Part shown: in pieces, positions 48,741 through 59,720 of the stretch | Layout of the letters: the number at the start of each line of letters is the position of its first letter | Numbering within the stretch: the first letter of the stretch is position 1 | Assembly: GCA_963682055.1 (NCBI GenBank) | Contig: OY821742.1 | Location: 805,316 to 869,315 of the forward strand | Direction of reading: 5' to 3' | Length of the DNA: 64,000 nucleotides | Source: Primula veris | Taxonomy: Eukaryota > Streptophyta > Magnoliopsida > Ericales > Primulaceae | Made by a program: the position numbers and the translations under genes | Notes under the pieces: model-generated | The model's input: only the letters and a program-made list of their open reading frames with translations | The model's database searches: none | What the model was told of the DNA's origin: nothing

Positions 48741-48790
48741 AGTGCCATTGCTATTAGTTTCTATCTGATTTTCTCTTCCTCGGCTTCTAA
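48741..48790 (-). pseudogene. Remnant of A-type exon 1 start and 5' UTR
   Basis: On the minus strand the A-type 5' UTR ('gaaaatcagatagaaact') runs into ATGGCACTG at 48748, where homology to the signal-peptide exon stops. This is a third A-type promoter, now without its gene. It may have been the original divergent partner of gene E. Confidence 0.65.
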
Positions 48791-49048
48791 GAGCACTTGC
48801 ATGTGAGTGTGTATGTTGCATTGCTATTATTAATCCTATTATTCATATTATATTGTAAAATAAGGGTGTAAACTAATTATATTTGGATTTAATCAAATGA
48901 TATTTTAGATGATCTGTTGGAGAGAGAAATAGGTAAATTGAATCTGTATTTTAGATGATCTGTTGTGTAAGAATGTTTTATACACCATATGTAAAATAGA
49001 AATATCGACTTTCATAGTGTGAAATAGATGATTGGTATACAAGTGCTC
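48791..49048. mobile_element. Harbinger-like MITE
   Basis: 258 bp flanked by TAA (48788-48790, 49049-49051), with inverted ends GAGCACTTG / CAAGTGCTC. It interrupts the A-type 5' UTR copy, which resumes at about 49056 ('ctgcaataatgttgaacttt'). Confidence 0.75.
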
Positions 49049-49613
49049 TAACTACTGCAATAATGTTGAACTTTAGACTTTCTCATTTTGTATTACAAGT
49101 TGTAGTGGTATTACACGATTCTCAGCCTTATGAATAGTTTTTTTTTAGGATGTTTTAGTCATTTTGGAACTACTGTTAAAATGCATACGTAGCTAACCAT
49201 ATGTTAAGTTTTTTTAGTTTGTATTTGCTCAGTATCTAAATGATGCCTAGCCCAGTTCACTGGGTTGTTGGCTTACCAAACACTTGCCCACTGCTCCTGC
49301 CGCCCGCCAAGCGGTTGGAGCACTCTTTATCCTTACGTTGCTTCTTTGTAAACATGGATCATGTGCAAAATGATTGTGGTATTCCGAATTTTCTTGTCTT
49401 CTAGCATTCATGTCATAGAAATGAATCTAACTTATTTTTCAATTTTTTAGCGAACCGAGCTCTTAACAATTCTTAACGAACGTTGTAGTGTTCATGTTCA
49501 GTTTGTTTACTTAACCACCGTTAGATTTCTCTTCATGTCCGATTCATTTATTTAATGAGCGAACACGAACCGCCATGTTAGAACCAAACACGATATATTC
49601 ATGGGTTCGGTTC

Positions 49614-50348
49614 TGTAAAAACCCGGATTTTGGTAGGAAAATACCGTGGTAAAGAGAAGTGAGCTATCCCACATCGCCTAGATATGTAGTACCTATATGG
49701 TATATAAGGTAGGAGTATCCTCCTTCTTATCACCAAGGCCTTTTAAAGCCGTGCGGCCCAAGAAGCGATGACGAAATTGGGCCAAAGCGGACAGTATTGG
49801 TGTTAGGAAGCAGATGGTGGCGGTCTGGTCGGAGGACCGGGTCGTTACAATTGGTATCAGAGCCGATATCTAGCCGATGTGGGCACTGGCAACCCCGGAA
49901 GGACGGCGTGCCCGACGAGGACGTCGTGCCTGAAGGGGGGAATAGTGTAAAAAACCGGACAGTATTGGTGTTAGGAAGCAGATGGTGGCGGTCTGGTCGG
50001 AGGACCGGGTCGTTACAATTGGTATCAGAGCCGCTATCTAGCCGATGTGGGCACTGGCAACCCCGGAAGGACGGCGTGCCCGACGAGGACGTCGTGCCTG
50101 AAGGGGGGAAGAGTGTAAAAACCCGGATTTTGGTAGAAAAATACCGTGGTAAAGAGAAGTGAGCTATCCCACATCGCCTAGATATGTAGTACCTATATGG
50201 TATATAAGGTAGGAGTATCCTCCTTCTTATCACCAAGGCCTTTTAAAGCCTGCGGCCCAAGAAGCGAGGACGAAATTGGGCCAAAGCGGACAGTATTGGT
50301 GTTAGGAAGCAGATGGTGGCGGTCTGGTCGGAGGACCGGGTCGTTACA
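49614..50348 (+). mobile_element. TRIM-like retroelement with three LTRs
   Basis: LTR1 49614..49849 (236 bp, TGTAAAAACCCGG to GTCGTTACA); interior 49850..49945 with primer site TTGGTATCAGAGCC and purine tract GAAGGGGGGAATAG. A middle LTR 49946..50017 is cut to 72 bp, followed by a second interior 50018..50113 and LTR3 50114..50348. The target duplication ggttc flanks it exactly (49609-49613, 50349-50353). The internal deletion of the middle LTR lies between two 'cgga' words. It has no coding capacity and must have been moved by another element's proteins. The ORFs that appear here are artefacts of GC-rich LTR sequence. Confidence 0.92.
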
Positions 50349-50353
50349 GGTTC

Positions 50354-51287
50354 ATTTGAAGCCCTACCCAAAACTCACATATAAAATGGATCTCATGGAA
50401 TATTTCTTTGGCAAGTTTTAAACACAGTTTTTTTTTCCTTGACAATTATTTTCTTGAGGGCAAGGAGGGTAATGTCCGTTATTTTAAATTGATGAGTTTC
50501 TCCGGCTTGCAACAGGGAGTATTTAGAGGAGTTAATTATACTTTAATACCATTAACTATAGTTTGTTTTCGTTTTTATACCATAATCTTTAACTTTTTTA
50601 TTTAGTACCTTCAACTACTGCAATGTTTTCTTCTCGTATCATTCCGTCCACAAAACGGATTGAGAGTTAACATGTGCGCGTCATGAACCATTTTTTATGT
50701 TGTTTTACTATTATACCATTGAAAACTTATGTACTTACTAAAACATTATATTTCCCTTCAAAACAAAAACAAAAACTAATAAGCTTTTGTGTGGTTCTTA
50801 GAATTAGAACTAAATATAAATAATGAGCTAAACATGTTATTTTTAATGGATACATATGTTGGAAAAAAAAAAACTCATATTAAATAGTATAAAAAGTAAA
50901 CAAATGATATAAAATTACAAAATAACAAAAAGACTATTTACTGCAAAAGAAAATGTAAAGATAATATATGAACAAAAAAAAAAAGTACATTATAATTGAC
51001 TTGTCAATTTAAGAGAAACAATGCATGGTCAAGTCAAGTACACTGCACACATAATTAATAAGAATACTCGCTCAAAATGATAGTCAAGTCCTCTTAATTT
51101 ATAATGTTGATGTGTATGTAGGTGAATAATCTTTTTCCTAAAACCAAATAAATGAAAGACAAATTCAATGAAATTATCTAGTGTAAAATTTAAGATGAAT
51201 TTATTTTTACTAAGTTGCTATGATACTTATATTAAGAAATACAATTATTTATTTCTTTTTTAACATTTGTCTATTCCTCCATCTCAT
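50354..51287. promoter_or_regulatory. Upstream region toward gene E
   Basis: 50405-50475 is a diverged copy of the conserved A/B promoter block ('ggcaagtttt', 'attattttcttgagggcaa'); the GGTCAA word is lost here. 51075-51268 is the first copy of a roughly 195-bp direct repeat whose second copy is 51618-51812. No gene is seen. Confidence 0.5.
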
Positions 51288-51411
51288 AAAATCATTTGCT
51301 CCCCCACTTTCATGGAAGGTCTATCCATTGGACCCCATTGTAACTTTGAAAAATACGTTTACCTAATATTTCTTGCTATATTCTTTGGTCTTCATCTCCT
51401 TTGTCTACCTC
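51288..51411 (-). pseudogene. A-type kinase C-terminal scrap
   Basis: 'catttgctcccccactttca', 'tggaaggtctatccattgga' and 'ccccattgta' match the A-type kinase tail (about 36965-37015). 'cttgctatattctttggtct' to 'tcatctcctttgtctac' matches 37043-37080. It is short, interrupted and non-functional. Confidence 0.75.
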
Positions 51412-52411
51412 TGAAAAATACGTTTACCTAATATTTCGAATATTCTTACGCGTTTTAGTTATAACTAATATTCTGAAAGAATAGTCATAACTGAGGAGTA
51501 ATGGGACCCATGCAAGGTTGTAACTGAGGAGTCATAGTTGACTTGTAAACTTCTCCCATTTTCAGTCAATTTAAGAGAAACCATGCATGGTCTGGTATTC
51601 ATCAGACCCGCTGAAAAGTATAGTCAAGTCCTCTTAATTTATAATTTTAATGTGTATGTAGGGGAATAATCTTTTTTCCTAAAACCAAATATATGAAGAC
51701 AAATTCAATGAAGTTATCTAGTGTAAAATTTAAGGGGAGTTTATTTTTACTAAGTTGCTATGATCCTAATATTAAAAAATACAATTATTTATTTTATTTT
51801 TTAACATTTTGTGTTAAATATGAAAAGAATTGTAGAGAGCCTGATGTGGTTGCTCTTACTAAAGTAACATTTAGCGAGTATCAGGAATGGTTAATGTTTA
51901 AACTTTTGTATTTATTTATCAAGATCCTTTATTTGTAATTTTTCTATAAGAATTGGTACATTGTACATAGTAGCTAGAGTGAAGTATCAAATTTAAAAAA
52001 CAAAAAGTAAAATAAGTGGCATCATTAATCATTTATACGTAATTTTAAAATAGGTTTTGATTATAGGTTTTTAATAACTAAGTCACAAATCCATAATAGA
52101 ATAAAAGTGTGCATAGAGTAATTAGGTAAATAATGAAACACAGTCAGGAGATAGGATAGTCTCCCATTTTGAATTTTTTTTTTGAAAATCAATTTTTATT
52201 TAAATAAATAAAAAATTGATTAAAATCTTCATAAGATAGTAGGGGTGACATTTTTGTACCGATTTGTACCAACCGACCGTTTTTCGAACAGAAAGTATGC
52301 CATCCCTCTAAACTAGGGTCTCATTCTAACCCATTTCTCTCTTTTGTAGTACACACGTCATTTTGTTATCTATCTATCTATCTATCTATGTATCTCTCTT
52401 TGTTCCTAGTT
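51412..52411. other. Promoter-proximal region of gene E with repeats
   Basis: 'aaatacgtttacctaatatt' occurs at about 51351 and again at 51417. The second copy of the 195-bp direct repeat is 51618-51812. A TCTA microsatellite lies at about 52368-52390, immediately before the first ATG of gene E. No other gene is seen. Confidence 0.55.
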
Positions 52412-52720
52412 ATGTCCAACTCTCAACATGTCATATACACCATCATCTTCTTCTTTTTTATTATATTTTCTGTAAATAATTCCCAAGCTCAAGAATCAGG
52501 GTACCCTTCATCATGTGGGAATCTCACTAATATTATATGCCCCTTCACACTTTCCAATTCATCATTCTGCCTAACCACGACTAATGAATCCATATCCTAT
52601 AATAAATATGATTATATTTATAAGCTGGTATGTGAGGACAACAATCTCACCCCCGTCATCTACGGCAAGACTGGGTATAGGAATATGTATATGAGGTATA
52701 TCCATAATTATTAATTTGTA

Positions 52721-52954
52721 CTCCCTCTCTTCCTAATTAATTGTTATTTACAAAATTACGTGCAATTTTATCCGGTTTATAACATGTATTAAAATTGTCA
52801 AATGAAAATTTTCAAAACTAAATCATCTAATTTAATATTTGAACTATATGATTTACTTTTGAAAAATTTTATTCCGACAATTTTGATATAAGTTATTGGC
52901 CGGTCAAAATTGCACATATTTTCATAATATACAGTTAATTGAAAATGGATGAAG
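52721..52954. mobile_element. Stowaway-like MITE in gene E intron 1
   Basis: 234 bp, flanked by TA on both sides (52719-52720, 52955-52956). Ends CTCCCTCTCTTCC and the complement of CTTCATCCATTTTC form imperfect inverted repeats that extend to 'tgcaatttt'. Confidence 0.75.
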
Positions 52955-53104
52955 TATGTAAACTACTTCCATCTCAAATTTATTGGTTCAATGTTATGAA
53001 TCAAAAATATTAAGGGGACATAATAATTATTTTGTATTCTATGATAAATGTCTTTTGTGCCACCACTTTCTTGTCTTGATTTAAAAAGTGATGATTTATT
53101 AAGA

Positions 53105-54217
53105 GCATTTGAAGCAGCATGTGTAAAAGAGGTATTTAAGCTAGTTTAGCTATGGTATTCAAACTATATATATTGCTATAGCAGAATGAGTATAGCAATG
53201 GGTACTTTAGACATGTATGCAAGACTACATATTTTGGGATACCAACATTTTACTATTTTTTATTTTATTAAAAATTTAATTTTCTTCACTCTATTTTATT
53301 TTGTTCATTTTAGAACCCTATACAATATTAATCCACTCAATTTTGTAACTCATCCGTCAATTATTTCACAAAAATGACGACACGTGCCTGTACGCGATTA
53401 ACTTTTGCTATTTTTATAAGTTAAGTTTATGTTTGGTAAGAATTGGGATGAACCGAAAATATAAAAATGTATTATTCTGTCCTTTGTCTTTATTTTTATT
53501 TTTTTTTATTGGATTTATGTTATAAATGACAAAAATACATTTGTCGTTAAAAGAAGTTAATAGAATTTAGTCACGTGTAAGTACGTGTCGTCTATTTTGT
53601 GAAAAATTGACGGATGAGGTACAAAACAGGGCCCAAAAATAAACAAAGTAGAATAAAAGAGATAAAATTAAATTTTTGATAAAATACAAGATAGTAAATT
53701 GTTAATATCCCCATATTTTGCTATAGCTAAGTTTACAGTAAAATGGTAGAAGTAGCATTTTACTGTAAATTCATGTATGAGTTGGGTCCACTTATCTCTC
53801 TCCTCTTTTCATTTGAGGTCACAATAATTGCTTTATTATTGTTCTTTCATTAAAAATTTGAGGATGACATTCATTATTACTTATTAACATTGATCAAAAT
53901 GACTTATGAGTTATTAATTTCAGTTTTTACCTAAAAACAATCATTTTATTTATTTTATGCAATGCTACTTATTTGTATCATTAAAAAAATCGTTTTTTTT
54001 TTCATAATCATGTATAAAGGAGTGACTATTGTATTAATGTTTTATGGATGTGTATTTTTGATGATCTGCTGTGAGAAATCGTATTTAGAGAATTTGTAAA
54101 ATACATATTTAGATGTTCTGCTATAAAAGTTATATATTTAGATGTAGTGTAAAATAGATATAAGTGGTTTGATGATGTAAAATAGATGATCAATTTAAAA
54201 TATGTGCTGCAAATGCT
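53105..54217. mobile_element. Foldback element with Harbinger-like ends
   Basis: Ends GAGCATTTGAAGCAGCA and the complement of GAGCATTTGCAGCA. Inside, 53250-53410 is an inverted copy of about 53540-53740 ('catccgtcaattatttcaca' against 'tgtgaaaaattgacggatga'), so the centre can form a long hairpin. It may be two nested elements. No ORF is supported. Confidence 0.55.
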
Positions 54218-54913
54218 CATGTTATCAACTGAATTGTGTGTAAACTGTTGCTAAATAAAGTTTCTATTTCAACGTTATATCGTTTGATTAAATATTGACA
54301 TTCATATTTATTAAACCAAAACACCTATCTGTCAAGTCTTTTATTCTCCTGAAGTTACTAAAAGATACTAATTTTCAACGTGTTCGATTTTGTTTTGTAT
54401 CTCTCTTTTTGCTACAGGTTCTTTCTTTTTACAGCTTTTCACTTTGGGAATATACTCTTAAGCATTTACAATTGATAAAAATTAAAAATGTAGATTTTCC
54501 TCACCATCAATATATGTCAATTTTTTATTGGATATATATGGTTGACACACGAATTGAGGCTTAATGTGTTAAAATGACATTTTGCATCTTTTACGTACTT
54601 ACTTTGTTCAGATACATAGTCAAAGAAATTGATTATACAAGAAGCAGGATGCGAATAGTTGACGGTTCATTGAATAACTCAAATTATGTCGAAAGATTTA
54701 CCTCTAGTCCTATTCCAATGTAAGCAATTTCATTTCATACATGTCAATGACTCAATTGCGTATTGCTTTGGTCCAATCGTGTTGGCTTCACAAGTGATTT
54801 TTCAATATGAATCTAAAAATTAACAGAGTTTTGGTATCCCAAACAAGTTTTAACACGTGAAACACAGACCCTGATTACCATTTTAGAGCCCCAAAAACCG
54901 ACTTATTTTAATT

Positions 54914-56032
54914 CCAGAAATTCTTCTTATGTATAATTGTTTTCCTAATTCTCTCAATTAAAACTGTTATAGAAATGGTTACAATTGTAAGTTTAAAGAT
55001 TTGGTTCATTATAGGCCTATGTTCGAACCTCCCTTTACACATCTTTTTTGCTTACTTTTTACAAAACTAATTGTATATGTGAAACCCATAGTTTGAACTT
55101 ATATTTTTTTAGGTTTTATATATTAAATGTCGACGGAAAATGTATACTTTTAAAAAAAAAAAATAACATACTTGTTCTTTTTTTTTCCCCTAATATGATT
55201 TTGATTTCGGGTTTATTTTGATAAAATTTGTATAAGATATTACTTTTGATTATTGTATACTTGATTATGTTTACTCAGTTTATCGCATTTTGATAAATTT
55301 GAGATAAATATTTTGCTATTTATTTATCTTTTATATCTTTAAATTTAATGCTATTTTACTACGCAAAATGCCCTATTTTTTTTTTAATGGGCTACAGCCC
55401 CAAAACATTAACTGTACTGTATCTTCATTTAAATTCAGTGAAAATGCAACATGAGTGATACCAAATTGAGAGGGCACCAAAATTAAAAAAAAATGAAAAT
55501 GAAATCTCCAAAAGAAATCTCCAGAAATTCTTCTTATGTATAATTGTTTTCCTAACTGTTTCAATTAAAACTGTTATAGAAATTGTTACAATTGTAAGTT
55601 TAAAGGTTTGGTTCGAAACTTCCTTTACACATCTTTTTTGCTTACTTTTTACAAAACTAATTGTATATGTGAAACCCATAGTTTGAACTTATATTTTTGT
55701 ATAAGATATTACTTTTGATTATTGTATACTTAATTATGTTTACTCAGTTTATCGCATTTTGATAAATTTGAGATAAATATTTTGCTATTTATTTATCTTT
55801 TATATCTTTAAATTTAATGCTATTTTACTACGCAAAATGCCCTATTTTTTTTTCCCTAATATGATTTTGATTTTAGGTTTTTTTTGATAAAATTTGTATA
55901 AGATATTACTTTTGATTATTGTATACTTGATTATGTTTACTCAGTTTATCGCATTTTGATAAATTTGAGATAAATATTTTGCTATTTATTTATCTTTTAT
56001 ATCTTTAAATTTAATGCTATTTTACTACGCAA
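54914..56032. repeat. Direct repeats in gene E intron
   Basis: A roughly 170-185-bp block ('tttgtataagatattacttt' to 'ctattttactacgcaa') occurs three times, ending near 55369, 55836 and 56032. A second block ('ccagaaattcttcttatgta' to 'gaaacccatagtttgaactt') occurs at about 54914-55102 and 55522-55693. This looks like local tandem duplication with later deletions. Confidence 0.8.
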
Positions 56033-57736
56033 GACTTACCATATTATGAATCCTCTATAGACTTACCATATTATGAATCCTCGCATTTTAACTCTCGATC
56101 TCACAATTGTGCCTAATCAACTATCAATGTCATATCACCTTGTGTATTTTGAGTGTTCAGCATTCTATAGACCCTCATATAAACTCTCTTGTGTATTTTC
56201 ATATCTAAATTCCAGAAATGTTAAATTTAAAAATTCATTCATATAGTACTAATCTTGAATTATGTGATTAAATTTTGCAAAATTAAATTCATAAATACGA
56301 AAATTTTACGAGTCAAATTTACACGTATTTTCGTATATAACGCTTACGTAAAATGGGGGGATTTTGTAAAAAAAGACACCTAATACTACGTCTTTATAGG
56401 AATATCTATAGCAATTAAAAAGAGTTCAGTTTATCAAGGAATTACTTCATAAATACTACTTTCTTCATCTTCATGATTTTTGACTTTTCACATCTTTCGA
56501 ACTTGATCTGCAGTCTAACATATATATCATATCTACGAACAAAATTTTGACCGCCGTTTATCTCATGGAACCGAGTCGCAACTGTCTTGTATTTTGACAA
56601 GTACTTAATAGATAAGTACAGTAACAACTGTATATTTGATAATTAAATCACTCTTAATTTTACCACAGCTGCAATAACAAATAGAGGGATATAATTAGAG
56701 CATCGAAGATAGGACCTAACAATTTCATTTATGGTTTTTACTTTTTAGTAGATGATCGAAGATTTTCTCTCAGTTCACGTGCTTTCATAATTTAAACATG
56801 CTTTAATGGACATTTGATTTATCCTAACCATTTTGCAGTAATATTGTATCTGATGGTGGCAAAATATTTTTGTTCGCTTCCATTTCTATGTTTGATTCTG
56901 AGATTCGAGTACAAAAGAATGTGTTCGCTAGATCTCGATAACATTGAGAATTTTCTTGAAAGCCACAACAATCTTATGCCCATAAGGTACTCTTATACCG
57001 ACATTATAAGGATTACGAAAGGATTCACCGAAAAGCTGGGAGAAGGAGGCTATGGCTCGGTTTTCAAAGGAAAGCTCAAAAGTGGTCAAATTGTCGCAGT
57101 GAAACTATTGAATAGGCCTAATGCCAACGGCCAAGATTTCATTAGCGAAGTGGCTACGATCGGTACGATTCATCATTTCAATGTGGTGAGATTAGTAGGA
57201 TATTGTACGGAAAGATCCAGACGTGCTCTTGTATACGATTTCATGCCTAATGGGTCCCTAGAAAAATATATATTCTCAAAAGAGGGGGACTTTTCCCTAA
57301 GTTGCGAAAAGTTGTACGAGATTTCCCTAGGAGTGGCACGCGGAATTGAGTATCTGCATAGAGGTTGTGATATGCAAATTTTGCATTTTGATATCAAGCC
57401 TCATAACATTCTCCTAGATGACAGCTTCACCCCAAAGGTGTCGGATTTTGGACTGGCAAAATTGTATCCGACTGATGATAGCATTGTTTCCCTCACTGCA
57501 GCAAGAGGAACGATGGGTTATATGGCACCCGAATTATTTTATAAAAACATCGGAGGGGTTTCGTATAAAGCAGATGTTTACAGCTATGGTAATCATTTTT
57601 ACTGCAGTATTCTCCAACACTACTATAACGTGCATCGGATTCATTGTAATTCAATCCAATCTTGGGGAGCTTAAACGGATGACTTCAAAAAATAATTACT
57701 CTACTACTGTTTTTTTCTTATTGTTTTAGCCTTAAG

Positions 57737-59164
57737 TGTTGGTTTCCGTGTACGAAATAACAATTAATAATAAATAAAGGACTAAACAATAATTAAATAA
57801 AACCAGTGTAATCTTTATTAATTTCCAATTGGAATAGAAATTACTGATTACAACATGTAGGTACTGAAAAGTAATTAAAGCAAACGTTATCAGATTATTA
57901 TTAATTAATAATCTGATGTACTGAATTGCAATAAATAGAAACTGCCGGACTGAAGAGTAAAAACTAAACAGCCGGACTGTTCTGTTTGAAATTGAAATTA
58001 CAGGACTGAATTGAAATTATCTAATTACAGAATAGTAATTACAGCAAAAAACAGAACTTTAAAGTAATTACAGAATAGTACAAACAGAATATAAAAGCTA
58101 CAGCTAAGGACATAATGTAAAAAACTGAATTTAAATGCGAAAAATAAAACTGGACAGAATGTAAATAAATATGGACGAGGCTACTGTTAACAGTATGCCC
58201 TTAACCGATATTCGCCCAACCACATTGATGTTTCTGGTTGCGTTGGCGCTTCGATCCCAAGGTACAACGTCTCTCGGAAGACTCGCCGGAAATTGGCGAC
58301 GAGTCTAAGTCGAGCTTTTAGTGGGTGGTTCTCTCTGGTTTCTAAGTGCTATGAATAAAAAATTATATGCTGCTTTTGAATGTTAGAGAGAAGATACAGA
58401 TTTCATGTGTGTTAGAATGTAAGGGGATGGCTGCCTCTTTATAGAGGAATTCTGAAACCACATAATTAATTGGTCATTTACTACTGTCAGTTTTCGAAAA
58501 TCGAAACTGCAGTATTAACTTTGCAATGAAATCATATTTATTGCAACAGTTACAGCTTTGCTGGAAGCTTTTCCCGAACAGGCGCACTTTTTTCCGAACA
58601 GGCACGCTTTTCCCGAACAGGCGCACTTTTTCCGAACAGGAACGCTTTTCCCGAACAGGAACAGGCACACTTTTTCCCTTGAGTCAAAAACCCGTCGAGC
58701 AAGCCCGCCCGTCGAGCAAGCCCGCCCGTCGAGCAAGCCCGCCCGTCGAGCAAGCCCGCCCGTCGAGCAAGCCCATGTGTGGTACACAATACACACATGT
58801 GTATGTGGACACACTACTTTATATCCACATGGGATACCTTAGTATATATATTGTAAAAATCACTCATGATTTTTCAATGTGGGATAACCCTCATGGGTTA
58901 AATCCCATTTCTTTTCTCATTTTCCAGCATTGGCTTTATTGCCTCTTTCGAGTACCAACCTTCGAGTCCAATTATCATTCACACCTTTCCTCCGAATAGG
59001 TCATGCGATATACCGTTGCGAAGCTAGTCGCACGAGCTACTCAACCGCATTGAGTATGGCCTCAGAAAAACTGAGGAGTCGCATTGAAAATTGACTCAAA
59101 GATGGTCCCTGACCACTTGGAACAACCATGTATAAAATACATGTTTTCCTACATTTTTCCAACA
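57737..59164 (-). repeat. 3' LTR, 1,428 bp
   Basis: It starts TGTTGG and ends CCAACA. The minus strand has a purine tract (GTGGGGGAT, 59165-59173) directly upstream of the LTR. The LTR contains two GC-rich minisatellites between 58560 and 58770. Confidence 0.9.
58560..58770. repeat. Two GC-rich minisatellites inside the LTR
   Basis: First, about six imperfect units of 'tttcccgaacaggcgcac' (58568-58675). Then five near-perfect 17-bp units of 'cgtcgagcaagcccgcc' (58694-58770). They contrast with the AT-rich remainder and create spurious open frames on both strands. Confidence 0.85.
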
Positions 59165-59720
59165 ATCCCCCACATGAATGCAATTGGCTCGAAAGCCCAT
59201 GTCCTAAATGCAAATCAAGAGAACCGCAAAAGTTCACTGCCTAAGATCAGGTAGCGCGCGCCTTGAACCTGCCGTAGCGGAATACCACCCAGAATACTGC
59301 TATTAGGTAGCTGTAAAGTTTTGAACCATCAAGATTTGTGTATCCCAGAATGGCACCCGCACAGTGCCCTCTCTACCCACGTACTAGGCCCTTTAGTTGT
59401 TGTCCATATTTGGCCTGGACTGCCTTGGCAATTTCAACTGAGTGCTCTAGTGAATTAGCCCAAGCTCATCACATGTACCGGCCTTACACACTCGTTATAG
59501 GTGTTCCAAGTCGAAAGTGTCCTGACTCACTTTACTCGACCGTCGAGTAACTTGGATCATTAAGAGCCTCAAGCTCACCCTTACAATGGTACAGGTCTAT
59601 CACTCTGTCATCGCGGAAATGGGCTGGGAACTCCAGGTTCCCGAGTGCTTTGTTCGGTTGCCCCCACAGTTCAGTTTCCCTTTGAAGCTATCAGGAAATA
59701 TTCCGTTTAGGTTGGATTGC
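59165..59720 (-). other. Untranslated segment between pol and the 3' LTR
   Basis: About 550 bp between the pol stop and the polypurine tract. No ORF is supported; a 3' untranslated region of this kind is usual for plant copia elements. Confidence 0.6.

Larger units (their letters stand above)
52412..57588 (+). pseudogene. B-type receptor kinase lacking exons 3-4 (gene E)
   Basis: Exon 1 is 52412..52695 ([20 protein letters not shown]..., [14 protein letters not shown]); an upstream in-frame ATG at 52388 is less likely because gene B starts at the matching position. Exon 2 starts 54612 (RYIVKEIDYTRSRMRIVDGS) but is cut at about 54720. There it joins directly to sequence matching the start of intron 4 of gene C (22991 on). 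The rest of exon 2, exon 3 and exon 4 are deleted. The kinase exon 56839..57588 is open and nearly identical to gene B's ([17 protein letters not shown]). A GTAAGC at the deletion junction could act as a donor, but joining it to the kinase exon breaks the reading frame. The last exon is not in the window because a copia element sits in intron 5. Confidence 0.85.

Noticed and set aside
49730..50236. 168-aa and 121-aa open frames over the TRIM
   Set aside because: They only reflect GC-rich repeated LTR and interior sequence; both strands are open and the peptides repeat themselves.
49614..50348. Cassandra-type TRIM (5S rRNA in LTR)
   Set aside because: The LTR has a cccacatcg and a TATA-like region, but I could not find the 5S internal promoter boxes.
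58474..58999. Open frames on both strands within the copia LTR
   Set aside because: Produced by the 17-bp and 18-20-bp minisatellites; peptides are repeats without domains.
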